Shown: positions 9,391 to 16,687, counted from the first letter of the stretch. The stretch is DNA of 18,815 bases from Planctomicrobium sp. (GCA_029259835.1 JAJDEL010000399.1:1-18815); one strand, 5' to 3'. The notes: generated from the sequence alone by a model not told the origin. Translations and numbers: made by a program.

Positions 9391-9603
9391 TCACTGTATC
9401 TTAGAAAACGTTGTTGATCCGGCAGGAGAGACCTCTCTTCAGGATCGTTGATTGCCTGAGGAGACGAAAGACCTATCATTGATGCAATTGAAATTATTGG
9501 CACTGAATATCCGCTGCGACCGCAAGTTCAATTCGACCAATCTTTGGCGAATTTCGTTGCTGGATGATTGTGCCGCCTGATTCTGTCTGTTATCGATTTC
9601 AGC

Positions 9604-11046
9604 ATGTTTGATTCCATCTATACTTATCTCGTAATTCTCATCGCCATCGGCGAGCGGATCCTCGCAGGCTGTGCAATTTTTCATGCTGTCCTCAAGAAAC
9701 GTGAGACGCGTACGGTGATCGGCTGGGTCGGGTTGATTGGGTTTTCCCCTCTCATCGGTTCGGTGCTTTACTTTATGCTCGGCGTCAACCGAGTCGAGCG
9801 ACGCGGTGAAGAAATTCTGGACGACTTAAAGCAATCCGCGTGCGATGCTGCGAGGAAGGCAATCCGAGAGGGGCTCAGCGCGGATGTCCCGTTTGAATTC
9901 AATAACCAATTGGCGAATGTCGGCAAGGCAATCACCGGTTTTGATTTGCTGCCAGGGAATCAGGTGACTCTTCTCGATGGAGGCAAAGCGGCCTATTCTG
10001 CGATGCTGGTGGCGATTGCGGATGCAGAATATACAGTCGCGTTAGGTTCTTACATCTTCGATTATGACAGCGCAGGAAAGCAATTTATCAACGCACTTAT
10101 CGACGCTCAAAACCGGGGCGTTGAGGTCCGTGTCCTGATCGATCATGTCGGCTCGAAATACTCGAAACCTTCGGCGGTGACAGAGATGCGGAAACGCGGC
10201 TTGAAAGTGCAAACGTTTCTGCCGACGAATGTGCCTGTGCTGGCGACGTATGCGAATTTGCGTAACCACCGCAAGATTCTCGTTATTGACGGAAAAACTG
10301 GCTTCACCGGAGGGATGAACATCAGCGAAGGCTGCCTCTTCGATGCGACAGCGAATCACGCGATTCAGGATGTTCACTTCCAGTTCGATGGACCAGTCGT
10401 CGAACATTTACAAGACGCATTCCTCGCCGACTGGAAGTTTGCTGCCAGAGAAGATTTACCAGCTGACACCTGGTTCGGAACACCATGTACAGAAGGTTCG
10501 ACCTGGGCGCGCGGCATTCCCGATGGTCCCGATGCCGACATCGATAACATTCGACTTCTCATGCTCGGAGCGATCTCAGCCGCTCAAAGAAAAGTCGATA
10601 TCGTCACTCCCTATTTCCTACCAGAAAGTGCGTTGGTCGGGGCGCTCAACGTGGCGGCGATGCGTGGAGTGCAAGTGCGAATCTTGATCCCTGAGAAGGT
10701 GAACATCCGCATGGTCCAATGGGCATCGATGGAACCGATCTCGCGAATTCTGGAACGTGGCTGCGAAGTCTACCAGTCACCGCAGCCGTTTGATCACACG
10801 AAAGTGATGCTTGTCGATGACGAATGGTCGCTCGTTGGCTCCAGCAACTGGGATCCCCGCAGCCTGCGCCTGAACTTCGAATTTAACGTCGAATGCTACG
10901 GCTTCGAACTGAATCAACAACTCTCCAAACTCATCGATGTAAAAATCAAAGCCGCGACACCACTCACACAGGAAAAACTCGACGCCCGACGCCCCTTTGA
11001 AAAACTCCGCGACGGCATCACCCGGTTGGCAACACCGTATTTATAG
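9604..11046 (+). CDS. cls: Cardiolipin synthase (phospholipase D family)
   Basis: 480 residues from the ATG at 9604. The frame can be read 12 codons further upstream from a TTG (9568), but the ATG directly precedes the membrane segments and gives the usual family length. The enzyme joins two phosphatidylglycerol molecules, or PG plus another phospholipid, into cardiolipin at the inner membrane. Two N-terminal hydrophobic helices (about 4-29 and 37-60) are followed by two catalytic HKD motifs: His222, Lys224, Asp229 (NHRKILVIDG) with the GGMN continuation, and His398, Lys400, Asp405 (DHTKVMLVDD) followed by GSSNWDPRS. This is the bacterial Cls arrangement (N-terminal nuclease-like PLDc domains in tandem). 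It is transcribed divergently from the TPP II-like gene across about 210-270 bases. A small gene follows 49 bases downstream on the same strand. Confidence 0.93.
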   Translation: MFDSIYTYLVILIAIGERILAGCAIFHAVLKKRETRTVIGWVGLIGFSPLIGSVLYFMLGVNRVERRGEEILDDLKQSACDAARKAIREGLSADVPFEFNNQLANVGKAITGFDLLPGNQVTLLDGGKAAYSAMLVAIADAEYTVALGSYIFDYDSAGKQFINALIDAQNRGVEVRVLIDHVGSKYSKPSAVTEMRKRGLKVQTFLPTNVPVLATYANLRNHRKILVIDGKTGFTGGMNISEGCLFDATANHAIQDVHFQFDGPVVEHLQDAFLADWKFAAREDLPADTWFGTPCTEGSTWARGIPDGPDADIDNIRLLMLGAISAAQRKVDIVTPYFLPESALVGALNVAAMRGVQVRILIPEKVNIRMVQWASMEPISRILERGCEVYQSPQPFDHTKVMLVDDEWSLVGSSNWDPRSLRLNFEFNVECYGFELNQQLSKLIDVKIKAATPLTQEKLDARRPFEKLRDGITRLATPYL

Positions 11047-11083
11047 AGGTGCCAAGTCAGCATTTTTCAGGGACGTTTTGTAA

Positions 11084-11090
11084 GAAAGGA
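11084..11090 (+). promoter_or_regulatory. Ribosome binding site for the small gene after cls
   Basis: The AGAAAGGA-type purine stretch ends five bases before the ATG at 11096. It favours that ATG over the in-frame TTG one codon earlier (11093). Clear Shine-Dalgarno sequences are scarce in this window. Confidence 0.55.
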
Positions 11091-11095
11091 AATTG

Positions 11096-11461
11096 ATGAA
11101 CTTTTTCAAGAAACTCTTCCGCAAAGAATCAAACGTTATCTCCGATCCGGACAAAGTGCCTGATGCAATGAAGGAGGCCCATCCGGTCGTCGAAGCAATC
11201 GGAGCTGAAGCCATAAGCTGTACTCCCGAGAATTGGACGAATGCCGTCTTAACGATCACATTTGACGGTCAACGAATCGGTTATTCACTCAAAAATCATC
11301 GCGGAGAGAAAGGAAAAGCAGGGATCAGTCCACGTCTCGCCCAACTTGCCGAGCAGTTGATTTCGGTGATGGCCTCACATGGTGACCACTGGACCCAAGC
11401 CGTGCTGACCTACGATCAAGGTGACCAAGGCTGGAATTTCAAGATCAATTTTTCGTACTGA
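11096..11461 (+). CDS. Small cytoplasmic protein, possibly DUF600/YezG-like
   Basis: 121 residues; I do not recognise it with certainty. The N-terminus is basic (MNFFKKLFRK) but has no signal peptide or membrane segment. The layout suggests a small alpha/beta fold: a strand pair (WTNAVLTITFDGQRIGYSL, about 44-62), a helix (LAQLAEQLISVMASHG), then WTQAVLTYDQGDQGWNFKIN. The final pattern, W-T followed by a hydrophobic strand, an acidic turn and an aromatic strand, recalls the end of DUF600/YezG proteins, some of which act as immunity proteins of toxin systems. No toxin gene is next to it, so an immunity role is not supported by context. It lies 49 bases after cls and may share its transcript. 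ATG at 11096 is chosen on the basis of the AAGGA-type site five bases upstream. Confidence 0.7.
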   Translation: MNFFKKLFRKESNVISDPDKVPDAMKEAHPVVEAIGAEAISCTPENWTNAVLTITFDGQRIGYSLKNHRGEKGKAGISPRLAQLAEQLISVMASHGDHWTQAVLTYDQGDQGWNFKINFSY

Positions 11462-11822
11462 GATTCGATTGATGTCTGCAAGATAACGAGCCTTGCCTGG
11501 ACAGTTCTATCCCTTTCCGCGAATTACAATTCTGGTCACAACCGGAAAGTGATCGGAGTAGCCGATGTGGCTTTGAATATCGTCGTCAGGGTAAACGTGT
11601 TGTGATCCACCAAATTGAATTCTTTGACTGGCACTCTTTGAGCATTTCATTCGCTGTTCTTCAGCACGACCGTAGCGACTCTTCCTTTTATCCAATCTAT
11701 AAACGGTTACAATCCTTCTTTACGCCTTGTCCGTTCACGACATTGCGATGAATTTCCAGATTTCCGAAGCTGAAACTCCTTTTAAAATTCTCACTCAACG
11801 TCTTTAACGGAACACAAAATCC
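11462..11822. other. Gene-free spacer before the Fae-family gene
   Basis: I see no intact gene here. The first half on the minus strand holds a short frame that looks like a gene relic (see 11507-11695). The last 120 bases before the Fae-family gene must hold its promoter, but I cannot pick a convincing -35/-10 pair, and no clear ribosome binding site precedes the ATG at 11823. Confidence 0.5.
11507..11695 (-). pseudogene. Possible C-terminal relic of an endonuclease/exonuclease/phosphatase family gene
   Basis: A 62-codon frame on the minus strand ends in HIGYSDHFPVVTRIVI before its stop at 11507. The S-D-H-F/Y-P-V ending is the C-terminal signature of the endonuclease/exonuclease/phosphatase fold, where the Asp-His pair is catalytic, and the preceding YPDDDIQ also fits. 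Only about 35-40 residues look family-like. The frame upstream (basic, KRKSRYGRAEEQRMK) does not, and no catalytic N-terminal part is found between here and the Fae-family gene. The simplest reading is a decayed or deleted gene. A chance match in a short frame remains possible. Confidence 0.35.
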
Positions 11823-12371
11823 ATGTCTGAACGTATTGTCTTTCGAACTGGTGAAGCACTCGTGGCTGGCGGGCCTCCGTTTACTGCGGCTGAACCGGAA
11901 GTTGTGATCGGTGAACTTGATGGTCCCGTTGGTACGGCACTCGCGACGTTGACTGGCGACCAATCGATGGGGCACTCTAAAGTCTTCGCGATTCTTAACA
12001 CCGACATTCAAGTTCGACCTGTCACGCTCTGTGTTAGCAAAGTGACTGTCAAAAACAGCCGCTACACAAACATTCTTATGGGAACCGTTCAGGCAGCGAT
12101 TGCGAATGGCGTGTTAGACGCCGTTCGTGCCGGTGATCTTCCAAAAGAAAAGGCGAATGACCTCGGCATCATATGCAGCGTCTGGCTCAATCCCGGCGTG
12201 ATTACTGATGATAATCTCGATCACGAAGCCCTCTTCAATATCCACCGAAAAGCGATGGCGCAGGCAATCCACAAAGCAATGCACAACGAACCTTCCATCG
12301 ACTGGCTTTTGGAAAACCAGGACAAGATCACGCACAAATACTACCAAATGGGATTGGACGGGAAGATTTGA
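11823..12371 (+). CDS. fae: Fae-family protein (formaldehyde-activating enzyme homologue) lacking the catalytic His
   Basis: 182 residues, the size of Fae, which condenses formaldehyde with tetrahydromethanopterin in C1 metabolism of methylotrophs, methanogens and planctomycetes. The family blocks are visible: GEALV near the start, VIGELDGPVGTAL, LCVSKVTV, GTVQAAIANGVLDAV, and a C-terminal helix ending near HNEPS. Comparing from memory with Methylobacterium Fae, its residues 17-83 align here without gaps at an offset of +7. Lys66, Thr68 and Gln83 correspond to Lys73, Thr75 and Gln90, all retained, and Asp19 to Glu26. The proton-donating His17, however, corresponds to Glu24, and no other His lies near. 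So this may be a Fae-like paralogue with altered chemistry or a binding role. No other H4MPT-pathway gene is in the window. A strong hairpin follows the stop. Start ATG at 11823 keeps the full family N-terminus. Confidence 0.85.
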   Translation: MSERIVFRTGEALVAGGPPFTAAEPEVVIGELDGPVGTALATLTGDQSMGHSKVFAILNTDIQVRPVTLCVSKVTVKNSRYTNILMGTVQAAIANGVLDAVRAGDLPKEKANDLGIICSVWLNPGVITDDNLDHEALFNIHRKAMAQAIHKAMHNEPSIDWLLENQDKITHKYYQMGLDGKI

Positions 12372-12391
12372 GACAGTCTCAACACAGAATG

Positions 12392-12432
12392 CGTGACATG
12401 CCCATCCCGCTTCGCGAAATGGGCATGTCACG
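12392..12432. terminator. 14-bp-arm hairpin after the Fae-family gene
   Basis: Perfect 14-base arms cgtgacatgcccat (12392-12405) and atgggcatgtcacg (12419-12432) enclose a 13-base loop that itself contains a small cgc-ttc-gcg hairpin. It starts 20 bases after the Fae-family stop codon and lies about 57 bases before the haemoglobin gene. It is well placed to end the upstream transcript, but there is no T-run on either side, so a palindromic repeat or an mRNA-stabilising structure is also possible. Confidence 0.5.
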
Positions 12433-12489
12433 ATTCAATGATGAAGTATCCCTGAATTACCATTATTCATTCGAGAGAAAAATTTTGAA

Positions 12490-12867
12490 ATGACTGATGC
12501 AAACAGTTCACTGTACGAACGTCTTGGTGGTTACAATGCGATTGCCGCTGTTGCCAGTGACCTGCTGCCGCGTTTGATGGCAGACAGCGAACTGGGCCGG
12601 TTTTGGGAGCATCGTGGTGCAGATGGAATTGAACGAGAGAAGCAATTGCTCATCGATTTCCTCTCCCACAACGCTGGAGGACCGATGTATTACACCGGTC
12701 GCAACATGACTCTCACACATCGCGGAATGCGGATTTCAAATTCCGACTGGGAACACTTCATCGGGCATTTGCAAGCAACCCTCAATCACTTCCAACTCGC
12801 GGAAGCCGAACAAATCGACGTTCTTGGTTTCATTGAATCGACGAAAACTGAGATTGTTGAAGCCTGA
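12490..12867 (+). CDS. Truncated haemoglobin, group I
   Basis: 125 residues, the normal length of a 2-on-2 truncated haemoglobin. These cytoplasmic haem proteins bind O2 or NO and often act in NO detoxification or redox sensing. The sequence opens SLYERLGGYNAIAAVASDLL, the helix A/B signature of group I, and the block YYTGRNMTLTHRGMRI carries His77 as the proximal haem ligand. The glycines of the GG and the TGR turn are in place. It lies 118 bases downstream of the Fae-family gene on the same strand, with the 12392-12432 hairpin between them, so co-transcription is doubtful. Its 3' end converges on the beta-helix gene with an 18-base gap; an 8-bp inverted repeat (ttgaagcc/ggcttcaa) spans both ends. 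Confidence 0.92.
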   Translation: MTDANSSLYERLGGYNAIAAVASDLLPRLMADSELGRFWEHRGADGIEREKQLLIDFLSHNAGGPMYYTGRNMTLTHRGMRISNSDWEHFIGHLQATLNHFQLAEAEQIDVLGFIESTKTEIVEA

Positions 12868-12885
12868 AAGTGAAACTCATTTTGC

Positions 12886-14400
12886 CTACGGCTTCAATTC
12901 AACGTTCGAGATCCCATCCTGTCCGGGATGCAGGATGTTGTTGGAGACATGGATCTCCGTTGCTTTTTGATCGACTTGGATCGCGTAGTTGTAGCGCGGG
13001 CCTTTATTTTCGTCTGCTGCCTCGTCGTTGCCGGTGTTGTAGACGATGTTTCCCTGAATGATGACGGCGTTTACAGGTGGGTTATCTGGCTTTTGTCCTT
13101 CATCGATTCTGATCGGTGCACTGGCATTGCCCCAGTTCCAGTGGGCGTTGCCGTAGCCGAATTCGGAGATGATGTTGTTAGCGATAATCGAGCCGCCGTC
13201 GCTGTTCGACTTGCGTGCTTCGTTACCTTCTTCGGCTTCAGCAGCGGCGTATGAAGCGGCGCCAGGCATGATGCCGATGCTCCACAAGTCGGTTTTAGAG
13301 AACTGGTTCCCGATAATCAGCACGTGCCGCGAACCGTGCATTGCCTTCATCCCGATCAACGCATTGTTGACGATATTCTGCGACACGATGACATGGTCCG
13401 AATGTAAATCGATTCCCTGAGCCGCGTTTTCGATGTAGTTACCGATGATCTGAGTGTAATCGCTTTGCGTCGGACTGGTGACAATGATGGCGGACCCTTG
13501 ATGCCAGTTGCTGGTGTACTCTCGGTCCCAAGTCTCCTGACTAATGATCGCTCCCTTTTTCTCGTTCTTTTTGATGAATTCGCCTAGACCGTATTTCTCT
13601 TTTACTTCAGGTGTCGGAAGCATGTGCTTTTCAATCACCTGATTTCCTTGAAGTACAGTCCCGCGACTGGCAGCGACGGAAATGCCGGTGCCGTCGATAC
13701 AGCGGAACGCGTAGCCCCAATCGAGGTTCTGCGTTCGGTCATCAATTGAGATCCGCATGTAATTTCGCACCAGACAATTCCGGACTTTCACGTTGCGGGA
13801 TTCTCGAATGGAGATTGCGCCGGCGTTGGATCGATTGTCAATTACCTGAACATTTTCAACGACGACATCTTCGCTTTGGTGAACAAAAATCGCTTCGGCA
13901 CTTGCCTCTTCACTTCCTTCAGCACGTGATAAAGTCAAATCACGCAACTGCACATCTTTCGCATTTCTGATTTGAAGTATCGCAGCCTTCGGATTCGTCT
14001 GAATTATTCGACCAGGTCCGTAGAGACCACTACGATCAGTCCGAATCACGACTCGATCACTGATTTCATGATCACCAGCAGGTAGATAAAGCATTCGATT
14101 TGGATTCGCATCGATTGCCTCTTGGAGAGAACCGTACTGGCCGACAGAAATCAAACCCGTTGGCGAAGTCGTTGCAGCTTCCTCAGCCTTTAAAAGAGTT
14201 GGTAAGGCAAGAAAAACCATCTGGAACAAGAAGACAATTCGCCAAATACTACTGCCGAATTTTGTTTGTGCAGGGTTCGGATGCGGTGCCAGTGCCGATA
14301 TGCTTTCAGACGAGAGCACTTGTCGAGAGAGTAAACAGGAATGAATTCCGAAAGATTGATCTGATTGATGACCGGTCCAAATTCGTAGCTGATGACTCAT
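12886..14400 (-). CDS. Exported right-handed parallel beta-helix repeat protein (pectate-lyase-like fold)
   Basis: 504 residues from the ATG at 14400, chosen because AGGA lies five bases upstream; the frame remains open another 57 codons, but that extension has no family character. Residues 51-71 are a hydrophobic segment (SIWRIVFLFQMVFLALPTLL) ending at LKAEEA, a signal peptide with an unusually long leader; a GTG start at Val28 would give a normal-length signal. The module YGSLQEAIDANPNRMLYLPA (about 87-106) opens a beta-helix like those of polysaccharide lyases and glycosidases. Coils follow, visible as repeated V-x-N-hydrophobic motifs (VVVENVQVIDN, VKVRNCLVRN, TQIIGNYIEN, VLIIGNQFSK, VIIQGNIVYN, IHVSNNILHP). 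I cannot identify catalytic residues, so a carbohydrate-related role is inferred from the fold only. Confidence 0.85.
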   Translation of the reverse strand: MSHQLRIWTGHQSDQSFGIHSCLLSRQVLSSESISALAPHPNPAQTKFGSSIWRIVFLFQMVFLALPTLLKAEEAATTSPTGLISVGQYGSLQEAIDANPNRMLYLPAGDHEISDRVVIRTDRSGLYGPGRIIQTNPKAAILQIRNAKDVQLRDLTLSRAEGSEEASAEAIFVHQSEDVVVENVQVIDNRSNAGAISIRESRNVKVRNCLVRNYMRISIDDRTQNLDWGYAFRCIDGTGISVAASRGTVLQGNQVIEKHMLPTPEVKEKYGLGEFIKKNEKKGAIISQETWDREYTSNWHQGSAIIVTSPTQSDYTQIIGNYIENAAQGIDLHSDHVIVSQNIVNNALIGMKAMHGSRHVLIIGNQFSKTDLWSIGIMPGAASYAAAEAEEGNEARKSNSDGGSIIANNIISEFGYGNAHWNWGNASAPIRIDEGQKPDNPPVNAVIIQGNIVYNTGNDEAADENKGPRYNYAIQVDQKATEIHVSNNILHPGQDGISNVELKP

Positions 14401-14405
14401 GGTTG

Positions 14406-14409
14406 TCCT
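14406..14409 (-). promoter_or_regulatory. Ribosome binding site for the beta-helix protein
   Basis: AGGA on the minus strand, five bases before the ATG at 14400. It decides between that ATG and the upstream in-frame ATG at 14571. Confidence 0.5.
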
Positions 14410-14630
14410 GTTTTTGCGGTGGTACCCTTGTTGTTCGGGAATCGTCTCACAAAGAGTCTGACAGAGCCAGTGCCACTTTAAAATTATCGATTCAGCAGCA
14501 ATTCTGAGAAGTGGATCGTTCGAAGGAAGAGATAACGAGAATGCCCGTTGCAATCTTTCCGACTGGCTCATTGATTTCCGCTTCCATCGGCGTGGAGTGA
14601 ATGTTGCGTCTCAGGAAAAATTTTGATCTC

Positions 14631-14661
14631 AAAAATCAAGAATCTCTTTCGGGAGAGATTC
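14631..14661 (-). terminator. Intrinsic terminator of the alpha/beta hydrolase gene
   Basis: On the minus strand gaatctct and agagattc form an 8-bp stem (14640-14661) around a six-base loop, followed at once by ttgattttt. It begins 25 bases after the hydrolase stop codon. This is the most classical intrinsic terminator in the window. Confidence 0.7.
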
Positions 14662-14685
14662 CAAGTTAGCAGTTGCCAGAGCGCG

Positions 14686-15612
14686 TCACATCATCGCTTG
14701 GCTCAAGAAATTCAACACTTTTCGTTCGTACTCTTGCATTTGAAATGTGTGTAAATCGACATGCTCTGCACCATCGACGAGCCAGAGTTGTTTGGGGTCG
14801 TGGGCGAGTTCGAACATTTGCTGAGTTTCTTCGGCGGTTGTGTGCTGGTCTTTTGAACCTGATATAAGAAAGAGTGGGCACCCGATGGCTGAAATGTGGT
14901 CTACCGGACGGAGACTTTCTGCGGCGATGCCTAAGCGTGGATTCAATTGGAACAGCAAAATTTCAGCTGGGACTATTGATAAGTACCCCAATCTTGCTTC
15001 AACGCGGTTGTGTATTGCAGCTTTAATTGTTGGGAACACAGACTCCAGAATCATCGCATCGATATTCAACGGTGATGCAAGCAATGTAGAGACTCCTCCC
15101 AGTGAAACTCCGATCACAGCAATCGGTTCGTCTGGATGTTGACTTCTGGCAAACTCAATCGTGGCGGTCACATCGTGCTGTTCCAGATGTCCGACCGTGA
15201 TTTGTTCGCCAGGGCTTTCGCCGTGTGCCTGAAAATCGATCATCACACACGAATAGCCTGCCTCAAAGAGAAACGTCGCACGATCCACCATCGAGAGCCG
15301 CGACTCTCCTAGACCATGAAAGAGAACAACAACACCTTTTGATTCCTCAGCCCTGCTATGCCAGCCAGCGAGTTCTGATCCAGACTCTGAAGCAATCGTG
15401 AAACTTATTGCCTGAATTTCAAGTGGTGGTTCACCGACATAATTTGGAGTCGCAGCGACCAACTGTCCTGCAACAATCCACGAAACAATTGAGCCTAGTG
15501 CAAATATCAGGAAAAGACCGCAAGAGATAAGGATGGCAAACCGCCACCATCGTGAATATTGTAGCGTAAGGACGGAGCCATCAGGCGGAGTTTTTATGTC
15601 GGCGAGTTTCAT
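14686..15612 (-). CDS. Membrane-anchored alpha/beta hydrolase
   Basis: 308 residues. One hydrophobic helix at about 24-49 (FAILISCGLFLIFALGSIVSW) anchors the protein, probably with the enzyme domain outside the cytoplasm. The alpha/beta hydrolase core follows: VVVLFHGLGESR (94-105, oxyanion-hole region), then GVSLGG with nucleophile Ser170, then Asp255 in LISGSKDQHTT and His284 in DGAEHVDL. This is the catalytic Ser-Asp-His order of the fold, closest to the BAAT/dienelactone-hydrolase-like extended family (YhfR/YqkD type) often annotated only as alpha/beta fold hydrolase. The substrate cannot be inferred. No gene on the same strand lies close enough to suggest an operon: the cold-shock gene is 261 bases upstream, with two hairpins between. 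Confidence 0.9.
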   Translation of the reverse strand: MKLADIKTPPDGSVLTLQYSRWWRFAILISCGLFLIFALGSIVSWIVAGQLVAATPNYVGEPPLEIQAISFTIASESGSELAGWHSRAEESKGVVVLFHGLGESRLSMVDRATFLFEAGYSCVMIDFQAHGESPGEQITVGHLEQHDVTATIEFARSQHPDEPIAVIGVSLGGVSTLLASPLNIDAMILESVFPTIKAAIHNRVEARLGYLSIVPAEILLFQLNPRLGIAAESLRPVDHISAIGCPLFLISGSKDQHTTAEETQQMFELAHDPKQLWLVDGAEHVDLHTFQMQEYERKVLNFLSQAMM

Positions 15613-15665
15613 GAAATTTCACTCGCGGTTATTGAGAGCGATGTTTGTCTGCAACGGTGACGACT

Positions 15666-15692
15666 TCTCTCGAGGAGATGGGAGTCGAGAGA
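15666..15692. repeat. Hairpin tctctcga...tcgagaga
   Basis: Perfect 8-base arms around an 11-base loop, between the hydrolase and cold-shock genes. The composition resembles the short dispersed palindromes found between genes in many bacterial genomes. It lies about 180 bases beyond the cold-shock stop, too far to be its obvious terminator. Confidence 0.45.
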
Positions 15693-15709
15693 GTGAGTAA
15701 CGAACGCGC

Positions 15710-15733
15710 TGATTCACCTTGCGTAGTGAATCA
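15710..15733. repeat. Hairpin tgattcac...gtgaatca
   Basis: Perfect 8-base arms around an 8-base loop, 17 bases from the hairpin at 15666-15692. The pair may form one repeat unit. No T-run follows, so termination is not favoured. Confidence 0.45.
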
Positions 15734-15873
15734 ATCATCGCCAACCAGTCAGAATGGGTGACTGCTCTGTCTTGGCTAGAACCTGGAGAGAAAGCAACGT
15801 AGTCCCCTGCCCCAACTGGACAAGCCAGCAGTGACCTAGAGGTCTTGGCCGAGACACAACGCCCAAGCAAACT

Positions 15874-16080
15874 TTATTCGGCAGGTCGGACGAGAGATGC
15901 TCGAGTTCCCTTCGGGCCTTCCTCTGATTCAAACTCGACGGATTGACCTTCCGAAAGTGATTCGAATGCTCCATCCTCAACTGCGGAGACATGGAAAAAC
16001 AAGTCTGTCCCTTGCCCTTCACCGGTAATGAAGCCGAAACCTTTGTCAGTAACAATTTTCTTAATCGTTCCTCGCTGCAT
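15874..16080 (-). CDS. Cold-shock domain protein (CspA family)
   Basis: 68 residues, a single cold-shock domain that binds single-stranded RNA or DNA and melts mRNA structure in the cytoplasm. The two nucleic-acid-binding motifs are present: RNP1 KGFGFI (residues 13-18) and RNP2 DLFFHVS (26-32). The usual aromatic of the K-W-F opening is replaced by ile-val (TIKKIVTDKGFGF), a common variant in this group. The start is placed at 16080 because AGAGG (16090-16094) lies nine bases upstream; the in-frame ATG at 16089 abuts that site directly and is less likely. The gene stands alone. I cannot see a long cold-shock-type 5' leader motif in the 600 bases upstream, though the palindrome at 16405-16460 lies there. 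Confidence 0.92.
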   Translation of the reverse strand: MQRGTIKKIVTDKGFGFITGEGQGTDLFFHVSAVEDGAFESLSEGQSVEFESEEGPKGTRASLVRPAE

Positions 16081-16089
16081 TGCAGCCAT

Positions 16090-16687
16090 CCTCTACTTAC
16101 TGTGAACCACTTTCGTACTGCCTTCAACTTGATCAGTCATCAGATAGAGACACGAAATCAAGAATGAACACTTCTGGCTCAAAACGTAAAATACTCAGGA
16201 GTTGATCAACTCCAACTGAAATGAAATTATACAGATCGACATTCGCCGATCTATCCCGTTTCGATAAAAATCCCCAAAACTCATCAAGTCTTTCTGATGC
16301 CAAAAAGCGGCCTGGATGACGCAATTCAACAGGAAACGCTGCTCTGGGCCGTTTGATCAAGGGGTCAGGGATTGAGTGGCGAGGGTACCAAAAAGAAATC
16401 TGGAACACTGATCTTCACTAATCAAGCTCATTATTAGCGTTGATTAGTGAAGATCAGTGTCCCAAAATTAAAGTCTCGCCACACCCAAAGATCAGGGAAC
16501 GGACACTCGCCTTGCCTCTTTTAACCTGCGTCTCTCTGCGACATCTGCAGATTCATTCTTATCTCCACAGGGGACGCAGATTTTCGTTGAATCATTTTAA
16601 GACGACTTGCCACCACTTGAGTTTTCTGACATCGTTAAATTCATCGTGGTTCCTTTCTTGCCGCGATCATTTCAATACGACCTCAGA
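16090..16687. other. Gene-free divergent spacer
   Basis: About 600 bases between the divergent cold-shock and M28 peptidase genes. A minus-strand frame at 16133-16408 exists but shows no family motifs and begins next to the palindrome, so I do not call it a gene. The main content is the long palindrome at 16405-16460. The promoters of both flanking genes must lie here; I cannot place them with confidence. Confidence 0.55.
16405..16460. repeat. 21-bp-arm palindrome built from decamer units
   Basis: Perfect 21-base arms (16405-16425 and 16440-16460) enclose 14 bases, in which gct and agc can extend the stem by three pairs with one bulged g. The right half reads as three imperfect 10-base units: ATTAGCGTTG (16433-16442), ATTAGTGAAG (16443-16452), ATCAGTGTCC (16453-16462). 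The left arm holds the complementary units. It lies in a gene-free divergent spacer, so it does not sit where a terminator would be expected. Confidence 0.8.

Noticed and set aside
9391..9603. Imperfect hairpin near 9418-9447 (gatcc...ggatc with agaga/tctct inside) as an operator for the TPP II-like or cls gene
   Set aside because: The stem is broken by an asymmetric internal loop; only 5-bp perfect segments remain, which can arise by chance.
15619..15870. 83-codon minus-strand frame between hydrolase and cold-shock genes
   Set aside because: It runs through two perfect hairpins, has no family motif, and looks like translated repeat sequence.
16133..16408. 91-codon minus-strand frame in the divergent spacer
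   Set aside because: Starts at the edge of the long palindrome, with no ribosome binding site or recognisable domain. A real small gene cannot be fully excluded.
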